DNA of 64,000 nucleotides from positions 4,365,501 to 4,429,500 of the forward strand of contig JALMGJ010000014.1 of the NCBI GenBank assembly GCA_023362775.1, written 5' to 3'. The notes beneath the pieces are model-generated. The model did not search any database, was not told where the DNA came from, and saw only the letters and a list, made by a program, of their open reading frames with translations. Each line of letters opens with the position of its first letter. Within the stretch, counting starts at the first letter, position 1. Of the stretch, positions 46,620 through 57,634 are shown piece by piece. A program made the position numbers and the translations under genes. Origin of the DNA: Charina bottae. Taxonomy: Eukaryota > Chordata > Lepidosauria > Squamata > Charinaidae.

Positions 46620-48085
46620 GTGAGTTCAGACCTAGATCTCAGGTGTTTCCCTCATGTGGTTCCACCTGATCCCACACAGGGATATCATTGAAAATTGGGG
46701 TGGAAATGGAGATTTGAGTGATCCTCTCCTCTCTTTTCCTGGTCTTTAAGCCATGCATTTGCCTTCATATAGACTAACCTGGCAAATCTCAAAACTGCCT
46801 GTCACCCTGTGGAAAATGTCAGAAAGCTTTCCTCACCAGCAAACAAGCTAGCTTCTCCCTTCCGGCTCCTCACCTTCCCATCCCTCTGCAGCTCCCTTGC
46901 TGCCTGTGCTTCCTGATTTGGAAAATGCTCACGGGGTGTTGAGATTTAATGCAACTGCGGTAAACTTGGGTGGTTGCAGATGGTGGGGAGAGGACTGGAC
47001 GGTGAAAGGTAGACGATCCACCTACCCTTATAAGAGAGTTCTTCATGCTGTAGTTGTCAAAGGTGGGCAGTGAAGGAGCTGTTTCACTGACTTGTAGGAT
47101 CCTAACATAGAATCATGAATGGTTGAGCATCTGCTTCCTCATAAACACGTGGTGTATCCATGGGTATTCATAGGTAAAAGTCATGATGACGTCATGCACA
47201 CCATGATGTCATTGTGCAAAGAATCTGAAAATCACTTCCATTAGGTGATAACATAAGGATGTACATGATGTCACTTTTCCCTTCACCACCCCCACCCCCA
47301 GATGCCCATGGTGGTGTGCCCAGAAGAGGCCAATACTTCAGGCTATTTCCTCGGTCCTAAGAACTAATCATCCTCCATGGTGGTCCCCATTGGCTCAGAT
47401 AGTGGAGTGTATGACCCAGCATGGACTTACTTACTTAGCTGCTATGGCCTTTGTATCCCTGGTTTGTTCCATTTGACTAACTTCTCCAGTTTATCCTTGC
47501 AATGATCCTATAAAGTAAGTTAGGATGAGAAAGAAAAATGGGTCCCCATTAAGAATCCTCTGAGGTCAAGAGCCTGACTAGGCACAACATGGGAAATCCA
47601 TTATTAGATGTTGGCATCAGATTGGAGACTTCTTCCAAAGCTGTAATTTACCCCAGAGGAGGAACATTTTCAGGTACCCACCTGGTATTTGTAAGGTGTT
47701 TACCGGCAGAGCAAATATCTCCTGGTTTTGCTGGGGGGTGGATTTTAAATAGAAAAACAATAAAGTAGGAATCTTTCACCAGCACTTTGGTCCAGATTGA
47801 ATTTGCCCTTCTTTCCCCATGGCAAATATTAATTACTTTATGGAAATCAAGAGTGGGAGTTTAGCTTAGTAAAAGCATTGGGCCAGTGCCCGATATTCCC
47901 AGTCTGCTATGGTATGAGGGCCATCAGATTGGGAAAGGCTGCGGTAGAGAAAGATGAAGACAGCCCCTTACTCACAGAAAGTTGCATAATCAAGGAGAGA
48001 CTTAATATTAAACAATGTCTAGTTTGATATCTGCACTGCTCTCAGATACCTGCCCACTTCTCTCCTTGTTCTCATCCACTTACAG
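46620..48085. other. IGSF9B: Intron 6, no exon seen
   Basis: A perfect CRE palindrome TGACGTCA sits near 47186 in a cluster of ATGATGTCAT phrases (47175-47275). No full mobile element recognised. Confidence 0.45.
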
Positions 48086-48231
48086 TGACCTAAAACTAAG
48101 AGTACGGATCCTGATTGATGGAACGCTGATCATCTTTCGAGTCAAGCCTGAAGATGCTGGCAAATACACTTGCATTCCAAGCAACAGCCTTGGCCGATCA
48201 CCTTCGGCCTCTGCCTATCTGACTGTGCAAT
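48086..48231 (+). CDS. IGSF9B: IGSF9B exon 7: C-terminal half of Ig3
   Basis: Residues 276-325, phase 2 to phase 1. It encodes LKLRVRILIDGTLIIFRVKP and then EDAGKYTC with the second Ig3 cysteine (C305), followed by the conserved SNSLGRSPSASAYLTVQ. The acceptor is CCACTTACAG and the donor is CAAT|GTGAGT. A TA-flanked transposon remnant lies about 200 bases downstream. Confidence 0.96.
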
Positions 48232-48428
48232 GTGAGTGTGTTTGTCCAAGGGGAACAGAGAAGGGCAATGCGTTAATGGGGTTGTGTGGAAGAGGTACCT
48301 GATTTATCTGGAAAGCACAGCTGGTGGCATATCCGCAAAGCCTCCCCTTGACTTTTGAAGGGGGTTTGGAGAATAGGGTTGGCTTGGTGGCATCCAGGGA
48401 ATGGAGAATAGAGTGTGGGTAAATTCTA

Positions 48429-48650
48429 GGTAGTCCTCATTTAGCGACTGCCTTGTTTAGTGACTGTTCTCAGTTAAAGTGTGGTGAAAAAGTAACTTTG
48501 CGACCAGTCCTCACATTTACGACCTCTGCAGAACTGTAAAGCAAAGAAAAGTTAAATTAAGTTTATAAAATTGTGATGTTTCATGTAGCGACTGCTTTGC
48601 TTAATGACCAAGTTGCTGGTCGCAATTGTGGTTGCTAAAGAAGGACTACC
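48429..48650. mobile_element. TA-flanked mariner/Tigger-like non-autonomous element
   Basis: Terminal inverted repeats GGTAGTCCT and AGGACTACC, flanked by TA on both sides (48427-48428 and 48651-48652). The interior has CTTAATGACC and GGTCGCAATTGTGG phrases of a well-known squamate repeat. No transposase. Confidence 0.75.
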
Positions 48651-48652
48651 TA

Positions 48653-49462
48653 TACAGGGAATTCAGAGACATCTGCTCATTGATAGACCTGCTGGGTTTT
48701 GCTTGACACAATGCCCAACAGCTTTTATTTTATTATTTGTGTCATTCCAGTGTTTCCAATCTGCTGAACACTTTTTGGAAGCTATTTCTTATTAGCCATG
48801 TGCAGTTCATCTTCTGTTGTTGTTTTTGGCAGAAGTTACACCAAATACAGGAAAACCCAATAAATCCTTGCATGTTTTGCTGTAATGATGAACTGCATCG
48901 TTATATAATCTCTGTGTCTACCCTGATCTTTCTGACTTTATATCCTGTTTTAAATGGAAGTGGCTATTGAACGATGCTTTCAGTACCTTTCCCCTGATTT
49001 TTCAGTCTCTTTGGGATGATTGGATGTTGGAATTGGGTGTGCATCTGTATATAGAGTGCATCTTTAATATCTCTGTAGTATGTTTGTTTTCTTTCAAATT
49101 CTGTCTTTGGCAGACCATCATATATGAAACTTTAAAGGAACAAAACATGAGAAAGCCAGATATTAATGTCTTTTTATTCCATGATCAATGAAAATGTAAG
49201 CAATCCCAAATTCTTAGCAACACTATGTGATATACATTCTTCATTTGCTTCTGGGATTTATTTTATTATATATTAAAAAAATTATTTTATTTTTTTCTTT
49301 TTCTCTTCTGCCTCTTCTTTTTCCTTATTTCTTTTTCTGCCTCCCTCACATAACTCCAGGAAAAGGGAGAAGTGAAAGGAAATGAAAGTGGAATTCCAAT
49401 TTCGTCATGAGATTAGAAAGAGGAGGTTGCAAGCAAAGTTACTATCTATGTTCTCTCTGTTT
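48653..49462. other. IGSF9B: Intron 7, no exon seen
   Basis: AT-rich, with a TTTTC-rich stretch at 49258-49345. No recognised element. Confidence 0.4.
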
Positions 49463-49470
49463 ACCTAGTT

Positions 49471-49715
49471 CAGAGCTTTCCAAACTGTGTGTCGCGACAC
49501 AAAAGCGTGTCGCCACACACAGTCTGGTGTGTCGCCACACAACCCGGAAGCACTGATCATCATCAGCGCTTCGGGGTTTTCCCGCGGCGACACACCAACG
49601 GCGGCGTGCAAAAACCCGGAAGCGGCAGCAGCGCTTCTGGGTTTTTGCACACTGCCGCAACGGCGGCACTTCCGGGTTTTCCCGCGGTGACGCGGGAAAA
49701 CTTTGGAAAGCCCTG
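49471..49715. mobile_element. Non-autonomous hAT-type element, family B
   Basis: Starts CAGAGCTTTCCAAACTGTGT and ends CTTTGGAAAGCCCTG. A perfect 8-bp duplication ACCTAGTT lies at 49463-49470 and 49716-49723. The interior repeats CACACAACCCGGAAGC-type and GTTTTCCCGCGG phrases in both orientations. Confidence 0.93.
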
Positions 49716-49979
49716 ACCTAGTTTGACAAAATGAATGGTTAAGTAGCAGAAGTGGATAACTGTTAGGAGTGAGAAAGAGCATACCTATTTCAGTTTAGGA
49801 ACAATGACATGGGCCCACTAGGATGATAGGATCATCCTGGATTTGAATTTACAACCTCCTGTGTGCTTTGAGGCCTCTATGGGGTGCCAGTCAAGGATGA
49901 AGATGGACTGGCCTTTAAAGGTATCTTAGATATTTATCCTGAGAAGGACTCCTCCAATTTCAGGTTGAATTTTCATTTT

Positions 49980-50059
49980 TATGGCAAGCAGTTGTAGCAG
50001 TTTAAACGGATTACACCCTTATGGCAAGCAGTTGTAGCAGTTTAAACGGATTACACCCC
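49980..50059 (+). repeat. 40-bp tandem duplication
   Basis: Two copies of a 40-base unit beginning TATGGCAAGCAGTTGTAGCA, identical over almost the whole unit. Probably recent. Confidence 0.95.
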
Positions 50060-50700
50060 AAATTACTAATTTGATTCGGATTGCTTTTTAAAAGCTTTCT
50101 CTGTCTTTATAGTTTTGCCAAGTCTGGAATCTTCAAGTTTACTTTAAAAATCACTCTAGCCCATTCTTAAGGGCATCTGTTTGTCCTGTACCCCACCATT
50201 AATTTTAAATAGTTTTCTACCCCTCCTGTTTTCACAGAAGGCTTTGCACCTGCTATATCTGTGTGGGAAGCATTTTTGTAAAAACAGTTTTAAAGCAAGG
50301 CTAAATATTTTAGTATTGATCATGGAGGTGAGCAAGTGTGTAGACGTTTCTATTTTCCAGCCCCCAAGTATATTTCTTAGAGCTAAGTGCAGATAGGGGA
50401 AATATGGTTTCCATGCCTGAAGCTTCATGCAGATGCTAAGTGATATTCTAATGGATTTAGAAGAGATAATGAGTCTGAACATAATAGTCTTTGGTGGCAG
50501 TAATGAACATTACTAAATTAGCATATGGGCTTTGGAGGCCATTAAAAAATGGTACTATTGCTTCCCCATCCCTTGCTTTGGGGAGGCTACAGTAGAAATA
50601 CATGTGTTTCAACCAGTCTGGAAGTGAGAAAAAAAAAGGCCAGATGTTTCAAAAAGAACTGATTACACTTCTTCATAACTTCTGATTGCTTCCACTTCAG

Positions 50701-50843
50701 ATCCTGCCAGGGTAGTAAACATGCCACCTATTATATATGTTCCTGTGGGGATACACGGGTACATCCGCTGCCCCGTTGAAGCTGAGCCACCTGCTTCCTT
50801 GGTCAAGTGGAACAAAGATGGACGCCCTTTGCACGTTGAAAAG
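50701..50843 (+). CDS. IGSF9B: IGSF9B exon 8: N-terminal half of Ig4
   Basis: Residues 325-372, phase 1 to phase 0. It starts YPARVVNMPPIIYVPVGIHG, then has C348 and W361 (SLVKWNKDGRPLHVEK). The acceptor is TTCCACTTCAG and the donor is AAAAG|GTATGT. The NMPPIIYVPVGIHG segment is one that separates IGSF9B from IGSF9 in my recollection. Confidence 0.96.
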
Positions 50844-52941
50844 GTATGTGTGGATTAATTTCCCCCCCCAAATTGCAAATGTTGATTTCATTTTTCTCCT
50901 CTCCTTCCTCCAGAAAGCTCAAGATTTGATGCAAAAGGGCCTCTCCTCTTTTCATCTTCACAGCTATCTTGCAAGTTGGTTGGTGCGAAGAGAGTGACCG
51001 GGTCAAGATCACCCCATATCTTTCATAAATGAATTTGAATCATACTATCTTTAACCACTGAAGTCTGCTGAATTGAGAATGATGATTTCTAGTTCAGGGA
51101 GGCAAAATCTGAGCTGTAACCCATTATTCACTTGCTTGGAATAAATCTCATTCATTGTATTTCTGTATTGGAAGAATTGTTGTTTGATTAATCAGGTTCA
51201 TAGATGAACAACTTACCTGATAAAAGATGCCCCCAATTTATGGGCCATCAAATTATTTATTAGCAGTTAAAAGATCCTCTTTAATGAGACTTCATCCTGC
51301 TATTATCTTGGTTTAAAATTCCTATTGAGAACTTCATACTTCTAAATATTTAAACAAACTCAATATTCAGCGTTTTCTTTAAATATTAATGGCTTAAAGA
51401 TGATACCTTGTTTTAAATAGAGGCTCATTCACTGCTGTTCCTTACATCTTCAGCAGAGCTAGTCTAGCTTAAAAGAGACAGTCAAACCACAGCTCTAAAG
51501 CTCATTAATTTCTACCCAAGAGATTTCTTCACATGCTTTATTCACCTATTGAAATCAGTGATTATTTATACAGCCTAATATTTGGCCAGACCATTATTCC
51601 CTTCTCTTTTTTCCCTCCATAAAGGGGCTGCCACTTGCAGCATACATTTCTGCACTGATAAATCTAGTTTGATTGCCAAACTTGCTTTCCACTTTTCTGT
51701 ACTAAGGTATCTACCAAATTGCTTTGGGTGGAACTATAAACAAGCTAATGGAGAGTTTTCTCAAAGCTCTCTAATTAAGCAAGCTAGGGGTTCAGCAACC
51801 TTCTCAACCATATCTCCAGCACTTTGCCTTCTATGCTCTCACTGCTGTGGTTCCTAGCCTAAGTATGTAAACCTGAAGTTTTGGTTTCAAGAGCATCAGC
51901 TAGGCTGCAGGATTAGTCCAGAACACCCCATCAACTGACCTTCCAAGAACCAGTCCCTGATCACTAGGCACTTGGATGGCCCCAGCCTCAGTATTTGTTC
52001 TTCATCTGAGCATTCATCTTTGATGAATGAATAGTTACTTGCTAGACTATTCCTTGCTTGGTAGAAACCAACCAGTTAAAATGGATCTTATGAAATGGCC
52101 TCCAAGGAATTCTGAAAGAATCTCCATAACTTGGGGCCATCCCTGAAAAGGCCCCAACTTTTACGTCTGCCATCCAGATTAATCTTACAGGAAGGTATGC
52201 TAGCAGACATGAGCAAGTTTGCAAGAGTGCAAGTGGTCTTTTAAAAATCATGGTCCCAAACTATTTAAGGCTTTAAAGGCTAGCATTGTCTTGAATTGGT
52301 CCCGGATAGCTGGCTAGTTGGAAAGAAAATAGATTGTGTTTTGTCTGCAGTCCTGGGCAGCTTCTTTAGGAATAAACAGTTGCATGTGGAAGCCAGGCTT
52401 ATCCAAAATCATGAGTCAGTTCAGATAATTTTGTATCTTGGCTGTAAAGCTAATTAAATAAATTGAAGAGCCTTTGTTGGTTTGCTTTATGCCCAAGTCT
52501 ATGACAAGTCATTGTGCATACTATCTCAGCAGGTGCTGCTTCTGGCTGATCCTGTCTGGCTTTGGAAACTTCACAGGGTTGGGCCTGACTAGTATTTGGA
52601 TGAGAGGCCACCAAGGAATACTAGAATTATGTGTATTTGTTTTCTGCTGAAAGTTCTCTCTAGGTGTGCTAGAGAGAAGACTATCCACCCCATGTAGTCT
52701 TCCTCCTGAAATCATAACCATTGTGACCGAATTGTGTTATAGAAAAACCCAGGGGGAGGTTGAATTATTCTGGTCCAAGCAATAGCTATGATTATTTAGA
52801 CATGGATATTTTCTGAACCAGAATATTTCAGCCTCTCCAAAGGGTTTTGATATTAGGTACTATTTCCCTGCCCCAGCCAGACATCTTTATTCTGTGAAAC
52901 TCAAGTCTGCAAATATCTAATTTCTTAAATTGCTTTGGCAG
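50844..52941. other. IGSF9B: Intron 8, no exon seen
   Basis: No recognised mobile element; no supported ORF. Confidence 0.45.
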
Positions 52942-53082
52942 TATTCAGGCTGGAGTCTTCTGGAAGATGGTTCAATTCGAATAGAAGAAGCAACAGAAGA
53001 AGCTCTTGGCACATACACCTGCGTGCCTTATAATGCCCTGGGTACTATGGGCCAATCACCCCCTGCCCGATTGGTACTGAAG
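52942..53082 (+). CDS. IGSF9B: IGSF9B exon 9: C-terminal half of Ig4
   Basis: Residues 373-419, phase 0 at both ends (47 whole codons). It encodes GWSLLEDGSIRIEEATEEA, then GTYTC with the second Ig4 cysteine (C399), then NALGTMGQSPPARLVLK. The acceptor is GCTTTGGCAG. The donor AAG|GTATTT is weak at +4 to +6. Confidence 0.96.
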
Positions 53083-53815
53083 GTATTTCATTGGTTGATG
53101 TATTCCTGTTTGGTGTGTGAATGTGTGCATGCATGCATGTGTCCTTGCAAAGTGCGCTGATTTGCCCGTGCAATAGCAAAATGTAACTTGCAGTGGTAGG
53201 TCTGGTATGTTACAATGCTCTCATCCTATGAGGGGGAAGATATTGCAGTTTACAGAGCAAAACTGAGATTACCTAAATTGCAGTAAACATTAATGTCTTT
53301 TTCTTCAAAACAAAACTGTGAGTTTGGCTGGCTTGAAGTTCTCTTTTAGAAGGATCTCTGTTGCTGATGTGATACGGAATATGTGCAGATATTCCAACTG
53401 TTCACTGAAAAAGTCAGTGCATCAAGCTTACTTGATCGATGGCGAAGAAGCGCGATGGGGGGGGAGGTCTTTTATAGAAAAGAAGGATGGCAATTTTCTT
53501 AATGTTGATCAACTGTTATATTAGCGTGGTCTATGCACATTTGTGTGTATGGGTATGAGAGTAGTGTGCAAATCATGTGAGTGAAGAAACGTGCTCATGC
53601 AAGGGGTGAAGTTTGAGTAGGGAAGTGTGCATGCTTGAAAGAAAGGGGAATACACACATAGAAAGCATTGTGCTCCCCCTTATCCATGCATTTACAGTAG
53701 ATGGGTTACGGCTTGGAAGTCAGTATCATTTGTCCACCATCTGGCTTTGGACAAAGTCAATAAGTGGCTGAAAAGCCTGCAATTAGCTGACAGCTCTAGG
53801 TTTTCAGTGAGAGGC
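53083..53815. other. IGSF9B: Intron 9, proximal part
   Basis: No recognised element; a short ATGC-rich run at 53128-53142. Confidence 0.45.
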
Positions 53816-54278
53816 TGTAATGGAATGTGGGAATGACCTTGGGAGGCTGGGCAAAGAGACGCTGCCCAGGGAATAGTCAGATAAGAGACAGCATAGCCCG
53901 CAGCTGGATAGTGGGTGGGGCAAGAGGCTCAGAAGGGACCCTCCCTAGTTTCTCGGGCTGTAAAGGAGATGGGGGGGGGGGAATTGTACTTTCAGACTTG
54001 CAAGATTGAAGGTGGCCTCACGGGGTAAATCAGACAGGAATCACAACCAGGTGAGCTAATTCTACTTTATTGTAAAGCTTCATTGAAAGAATCTTGCAAG
54101 TCTGAAAGTACAATTCTCCCCCCATCTCCTCTACAGCCTGAGAAACAAGGGAGGGTCCCTTCTGAGCCTCTTGCCCCACCCACTATCCAGCTGTGGGCTA
54201 CGCCGTCTCTTATCCGACCGTTCCCTAGGCAGCATCTCTGGGCCCAGTCTCCCGAGGTCTTTCCCACATACCATTACA
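53816..54278. mobile_element. Large inverted repeat made of two LTR-like arms
   Basis: The left arm (53816-54010) begins TGTAATGG and the right arm (54085-54278) ends CCATTACA; they are reverse complements with scattered differences. The middle, read on the - strand, has CAATAAAG, a polyadenylation signal typical of LTRs. Outer pentamers GAGGC and GAGAC match at four of five bases, like a 5-bp duplication. It reads as an LTR plus an inverted partial copy. No viral coding sequence is present. Confidence 0.6.
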
Positions 54279-54335
54279 GAGACATTGGATAGTAATTGTT
54301 TTTCGTTTTTCCTTTCCTCCCTTCTGGCTTCACAG

Positions 54336-54452
54336 GACCCACCCTATTTCACGGTGCTACCAGGCTGGGAGTACAGACAAGAGGCAGGGAGGGAGCTCTT
54401 GATTCCCTGTGCTGCAGCAGGAGACCCCTTTCCTGTCATCACCTGGAGAAAG
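54336..54452 (+). CDS. IGSF9B: IGSF9B exon 10: N-terminal half of Ig5
   Basis: Residues 420-458, phase 0 at both ends (39 whole codons). It encodes DPPYFTVLPGWEYRQEAG, the first Ig5 cysteine (C444) and the core tryptophan (W456 in FPVITWRK). The acceptor is strong (CTTCTGGCTTCACAG). The donor AAG|GTACCC is poor at +4 to +6. A large inverted repeat ends 57 bases upstream of the exon. Skipping would keep the reading frame but destroy Ig5. Confidence 0.95.
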
Positions 54453-56591
54453 GTACCCGGCCTGCCAGAACAATCTGCAGGGCCTTTGGCTTTTGATGAG
54501 TATTGCAGGCAGAGAAGCCACACTTTGTCCCGGTAAGAGCAAACTGCAGGTTAGCTGCTTTGCTTCGGGCTGTACCACTGTTGCCCTGTCCTACAAAGTG
54601 GGTGGGGGAAACCCAGCTCCTTGGCAGGAAGCATGTAGGAACTGTAGTGTAAGAAGTGTAGTTGGGACTTTGGAGGAGCCCAAAGCAATCACAGCCCCCC
54701 TTTAGAGTCTTCCTCTGAGTATTCCAGGGCAGTGCAGGGCCAGGCTCTTCATCCTACCGGACTGAGATTTTTGCCTGAGATGTATTGCAGCACACTAGGA
54801 CTTCATCAGAGAACTGAAGAGGGAAGGAGATCCTGGCATTTGGGGGAGTTGAGCCCACTTCTTCCCCCTCCCTGTAATGTCAACCTCAGCTTGCCTTGGT
54901 CTTCATCTCCCAGAGTTGGGAATGATGATGGGAGCAGAAGTCCAGCATAAATTGGATTTTGCAAATCATGGTGGAGTTAACCAATGAGACCGTATTCATG
55001 CGGATGGAGCCAACGTGTGAGAAAGACTAGCAGAATACATAATGGGAGGTTCAAAGTCATCCAGTGAGTTTCAGGTGTCTGACCTTGATCTTGCAGGCTT
55101 TGTTGGCTTCTTTCTTCTGTAGTTCTTGGCTTGTATTCAGCCTTTGGGCTGCTTTTTTAGAGTTTCCACTTACTCTTGAAGTTCCAGACTGGGACCCACT
55201 GAGGCCCTCATTCTCTTCACCTTTTGGATCCCTTTATTGTCAATAAATAAATAAATAAACCTGGCCACAGAGTCAGCGGTGGAAGGAGAAGGAAATCTCT
55301 TTCCATTTGCCATTGTGGCAAAACTATTGTCCCAGGAAAAGTGTAAGCCTCCATAGCATCCTAGGCCAGTCCTCTAATGGGAAAGATGCTGCCTTTGAAC
55401 CCTAGAGGAGCCCCATGACTTCATCAACTAAACTCATATTAACCTACTGAAGAGAAGCAATAGCTCCCTCTGCTGTCCTAAAGTAGTGAAAGAGCGATTT
55501 AAGCCTGAATATCTACTGGAAGTGCTTGCTTCAAGAATTATTCAGAAGAAGCACGTGGGAGAGACCAACAGGCTGCTTCCATGAATAGCAGAGAGATTCT
55601 GTGCTCGCCCAAGATCCAAAGCACTTCTTCAGAATCAATTTGGAAGTTTGCACAGCCTTACTGATCAGGTGTCTAAGCCTCTTGGCTTCCCAGCATTCCC
55701 ACCAATTCAAAAGGAGGTGGATAATTGGACTTCTATGAGTGAGGCTAACAAAAATCTCCTTTCTGAGATTAAAATTCTGAGCATTCCTGGAGCTGGAAGC
55801 CTTAGAAATTCAACGGATCTTGATTCAATTTCAGTTTATGGTGTAGCCAATTCAACGGATCTTGATCCAATTTCAGTTTATGGTGTAGCCAATTCAACGG
55901 ATCTTGATCCAATTTCAGGTTATGGTGTAGCTGAGCTAGTTATAAAATGGACATCAATCCCTCCCTCCCTCCTGACTTCTAGAGGTTAGGGGACTTATGT
56001 GGCCCTGTCTGATGGCTGCAGGGGACTTGACAGATGTACTTATACTCCATCACTGCCAAGCTTTAGTACTTTTAAAAGGGCATAAGCCTCTGCAGGACTC
56101 AAGGCACTTCTTTTCCTCTTTGAACCTCCCCCAATCTTTCCAGACCAACAATGGTCTGAAATTTGGGCTCTAGCAATTCTGGAAGGCTCAGGGGGCAGAA
56201 AAAGGCTGCTGGGGGAGCAAGGAATGTGTGACCTGGTGGCCACAGGTTGCCCACCCTGATCAGGGCAATAGACTCCTTGCCCTACATTAGCCCATTCCCT
56301 CATCTTTGCAAGCCATCTACAGCAGCTTCTGCTTTATACAACTCTTGCCGTCCCTGTCGTCCTTATCCAAATCACTTTGTGGGAGCCCATCTTCCTCTGC
56401 CTCTTTGGCCCATGATTTCACCCCATCCCGTGGCTTTGGAATTTCTCTGTCCAGGATCACCTCCCATTCCCCAGCAGACAATAGCACCCTATGCCCAGGT
56501 TTTTGCAACATGTCTCTGAGTTGTATGTGTGTGTGTTCCCCCCCACCCCTCTCTCCTTCCTTCCCTGGGCCTTCTCTCTTGTTTGACCAAG
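54453..56591. other. IGSF9B: Intron 10, with a 42-bp minisatellite
   Basis: A short LINE-like tail with (AATA)n at about 55238-55260. The minisatellite is listed separately. No other element recognised. Confidence 0.45.
55807..55932 (+). repeat. 42-bp minisatellite, three copies
   Basis: Three units start at 55807, 55849 and 55891, differing at a few bases. Each keeps one + frame open and encodes NSTDLDPISVYGVA. The surrounding open frame extends from about 55648 to 55989 without a recognised domain or a good start codon. Confidence 0.95.
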
Positions 56592-56742
56592 GTAGGGAAG
56601 CCTAGTAGAAGTAGGCATACCACCCTTCCCAGTGGAAGCCTCCAGTTCCGATCTCTCAGTAAGGACGACCACGGAGAGTGGGAATGCGTTGCTACCAACA
56701 TTGTCACAAGCATCACGGCGAGCACTCATCTGACAGTCATCG
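56592..56742 (+). CDS. IGSF9B: IGSF9B exon 11: C-terminal half of Ig5
   Basis: Residues 459-509, phase 0 to phase 1. It encodes VGKPSRSRHTTLPSGSLQF, then DDHGEWEC with the second Ig5 cysteine (C490), then ATNIVTSITASTHLTVIG. The acceptor is TTGTTTGACCAAG after a long pyrimidine tract; AAG is a less favoured acceptor triplet. The donor is ATCG|GTAGGT. The boundary was chosen because it restores the family sequence WRKVGKPSRS across the junction. Confidence 0.95.
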
Positions 56743-57634
56743 GTAGGTATGAGGAGGCTGGGAAGCATTGCTGGCATGACCAACAGGTTGGACATTGGGG
56801 AGGGCTATGGACACTTGTGACACTTCTGCTACAGATTTTTTTTTTAATTTAAAGATGTATATGGGTGCTCAATGCACAAAAATGTGATTCTGTGTAGTAT
56901 ACAACCATAAAAACAGATGATGGTTTCCCTCAAACCACAACAAAAGTCAATAACAAGAACAAATCACACAGGTCAGGGCATAACAGGGACTTCACCTCCC
57001 AGGACATGCTCTCCTAACATCCTGACCTTCCTCACCCTAAAGCCTGAGGTCTTCAAATCCTTCTTGAAAGCTAACAGGGTCGGGGCCGGTCAAATCTCTG
57101 TGGGGAGGTCATTCCGCTGGGCAGGTGCCTTAACTAATTGGAAGAAAAAGTTGGGCAGTACAGAAAAGCATTTTGTGTGCAACAGCATTTTCCAGGCTCC
57201 TGTCTCTCACTTTCAACCAAATCTCCCCAGTTCCTTCCTGCTTATGATTCTGCTCTTTTCCCCTGGGATCATTCTGCTATCTATTAGGAGTAGCTTCCCA
57301 GTGAAAGTGAAAATGCTATTTGGAGAACTTCCATTGAAATATAGTGAGAGTATATTTGATTGTGTTTGTTATCAATCAAGTTGTTTTGTTCTTTTCAATG
57401 AAAGTCCATCTCAACTGAGTGAGATCCTGGTTGCTTTCCACATTAGTTCCATATCCCTTCATGCAGGTTTCTTGATACCTTTTATTTTATCAAATAATAA
57501 GCATGGAAATGTTAGGGCTCTCCAGTGATCCACATTTGAAAGGGAAATTCATTTGGTGCCTCCTTTCTTTCATCCTAGTTTAAACTCTGTTGCATTAATC
57601 TTGATTGTCCTAATTTCTTTCTCCTTGTTTTCAG
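56743..57634. other. IGSF9B: Intron 11, no exon seen
   Basis: A LINE-like segment at about 57000-57160 (AAAGCCTGAGGTCTTCAAAT, GGGGAGGTCATTCCG). A 203-codon + frame (56917-57528) crosses it but has no recognised domain. Confidence 0.45.

Noticed and set aside
53827..54267. Two similar ORFs on opposite strands
   Set aside because: They are the two arms of one inverted LTR-like repeat, not a gene pair.
55807..55932. CRISPR-like array
   Set aside because: Three contiguous 42-bp units without spacers, in a vertebrate intron; it is a minisatellite.
56917..57528. 203-codon + ORF in intron 11
   Set aside because: No good domain, overlaps a LINE-like fragment, and lies between two well-supported consecutive exons.
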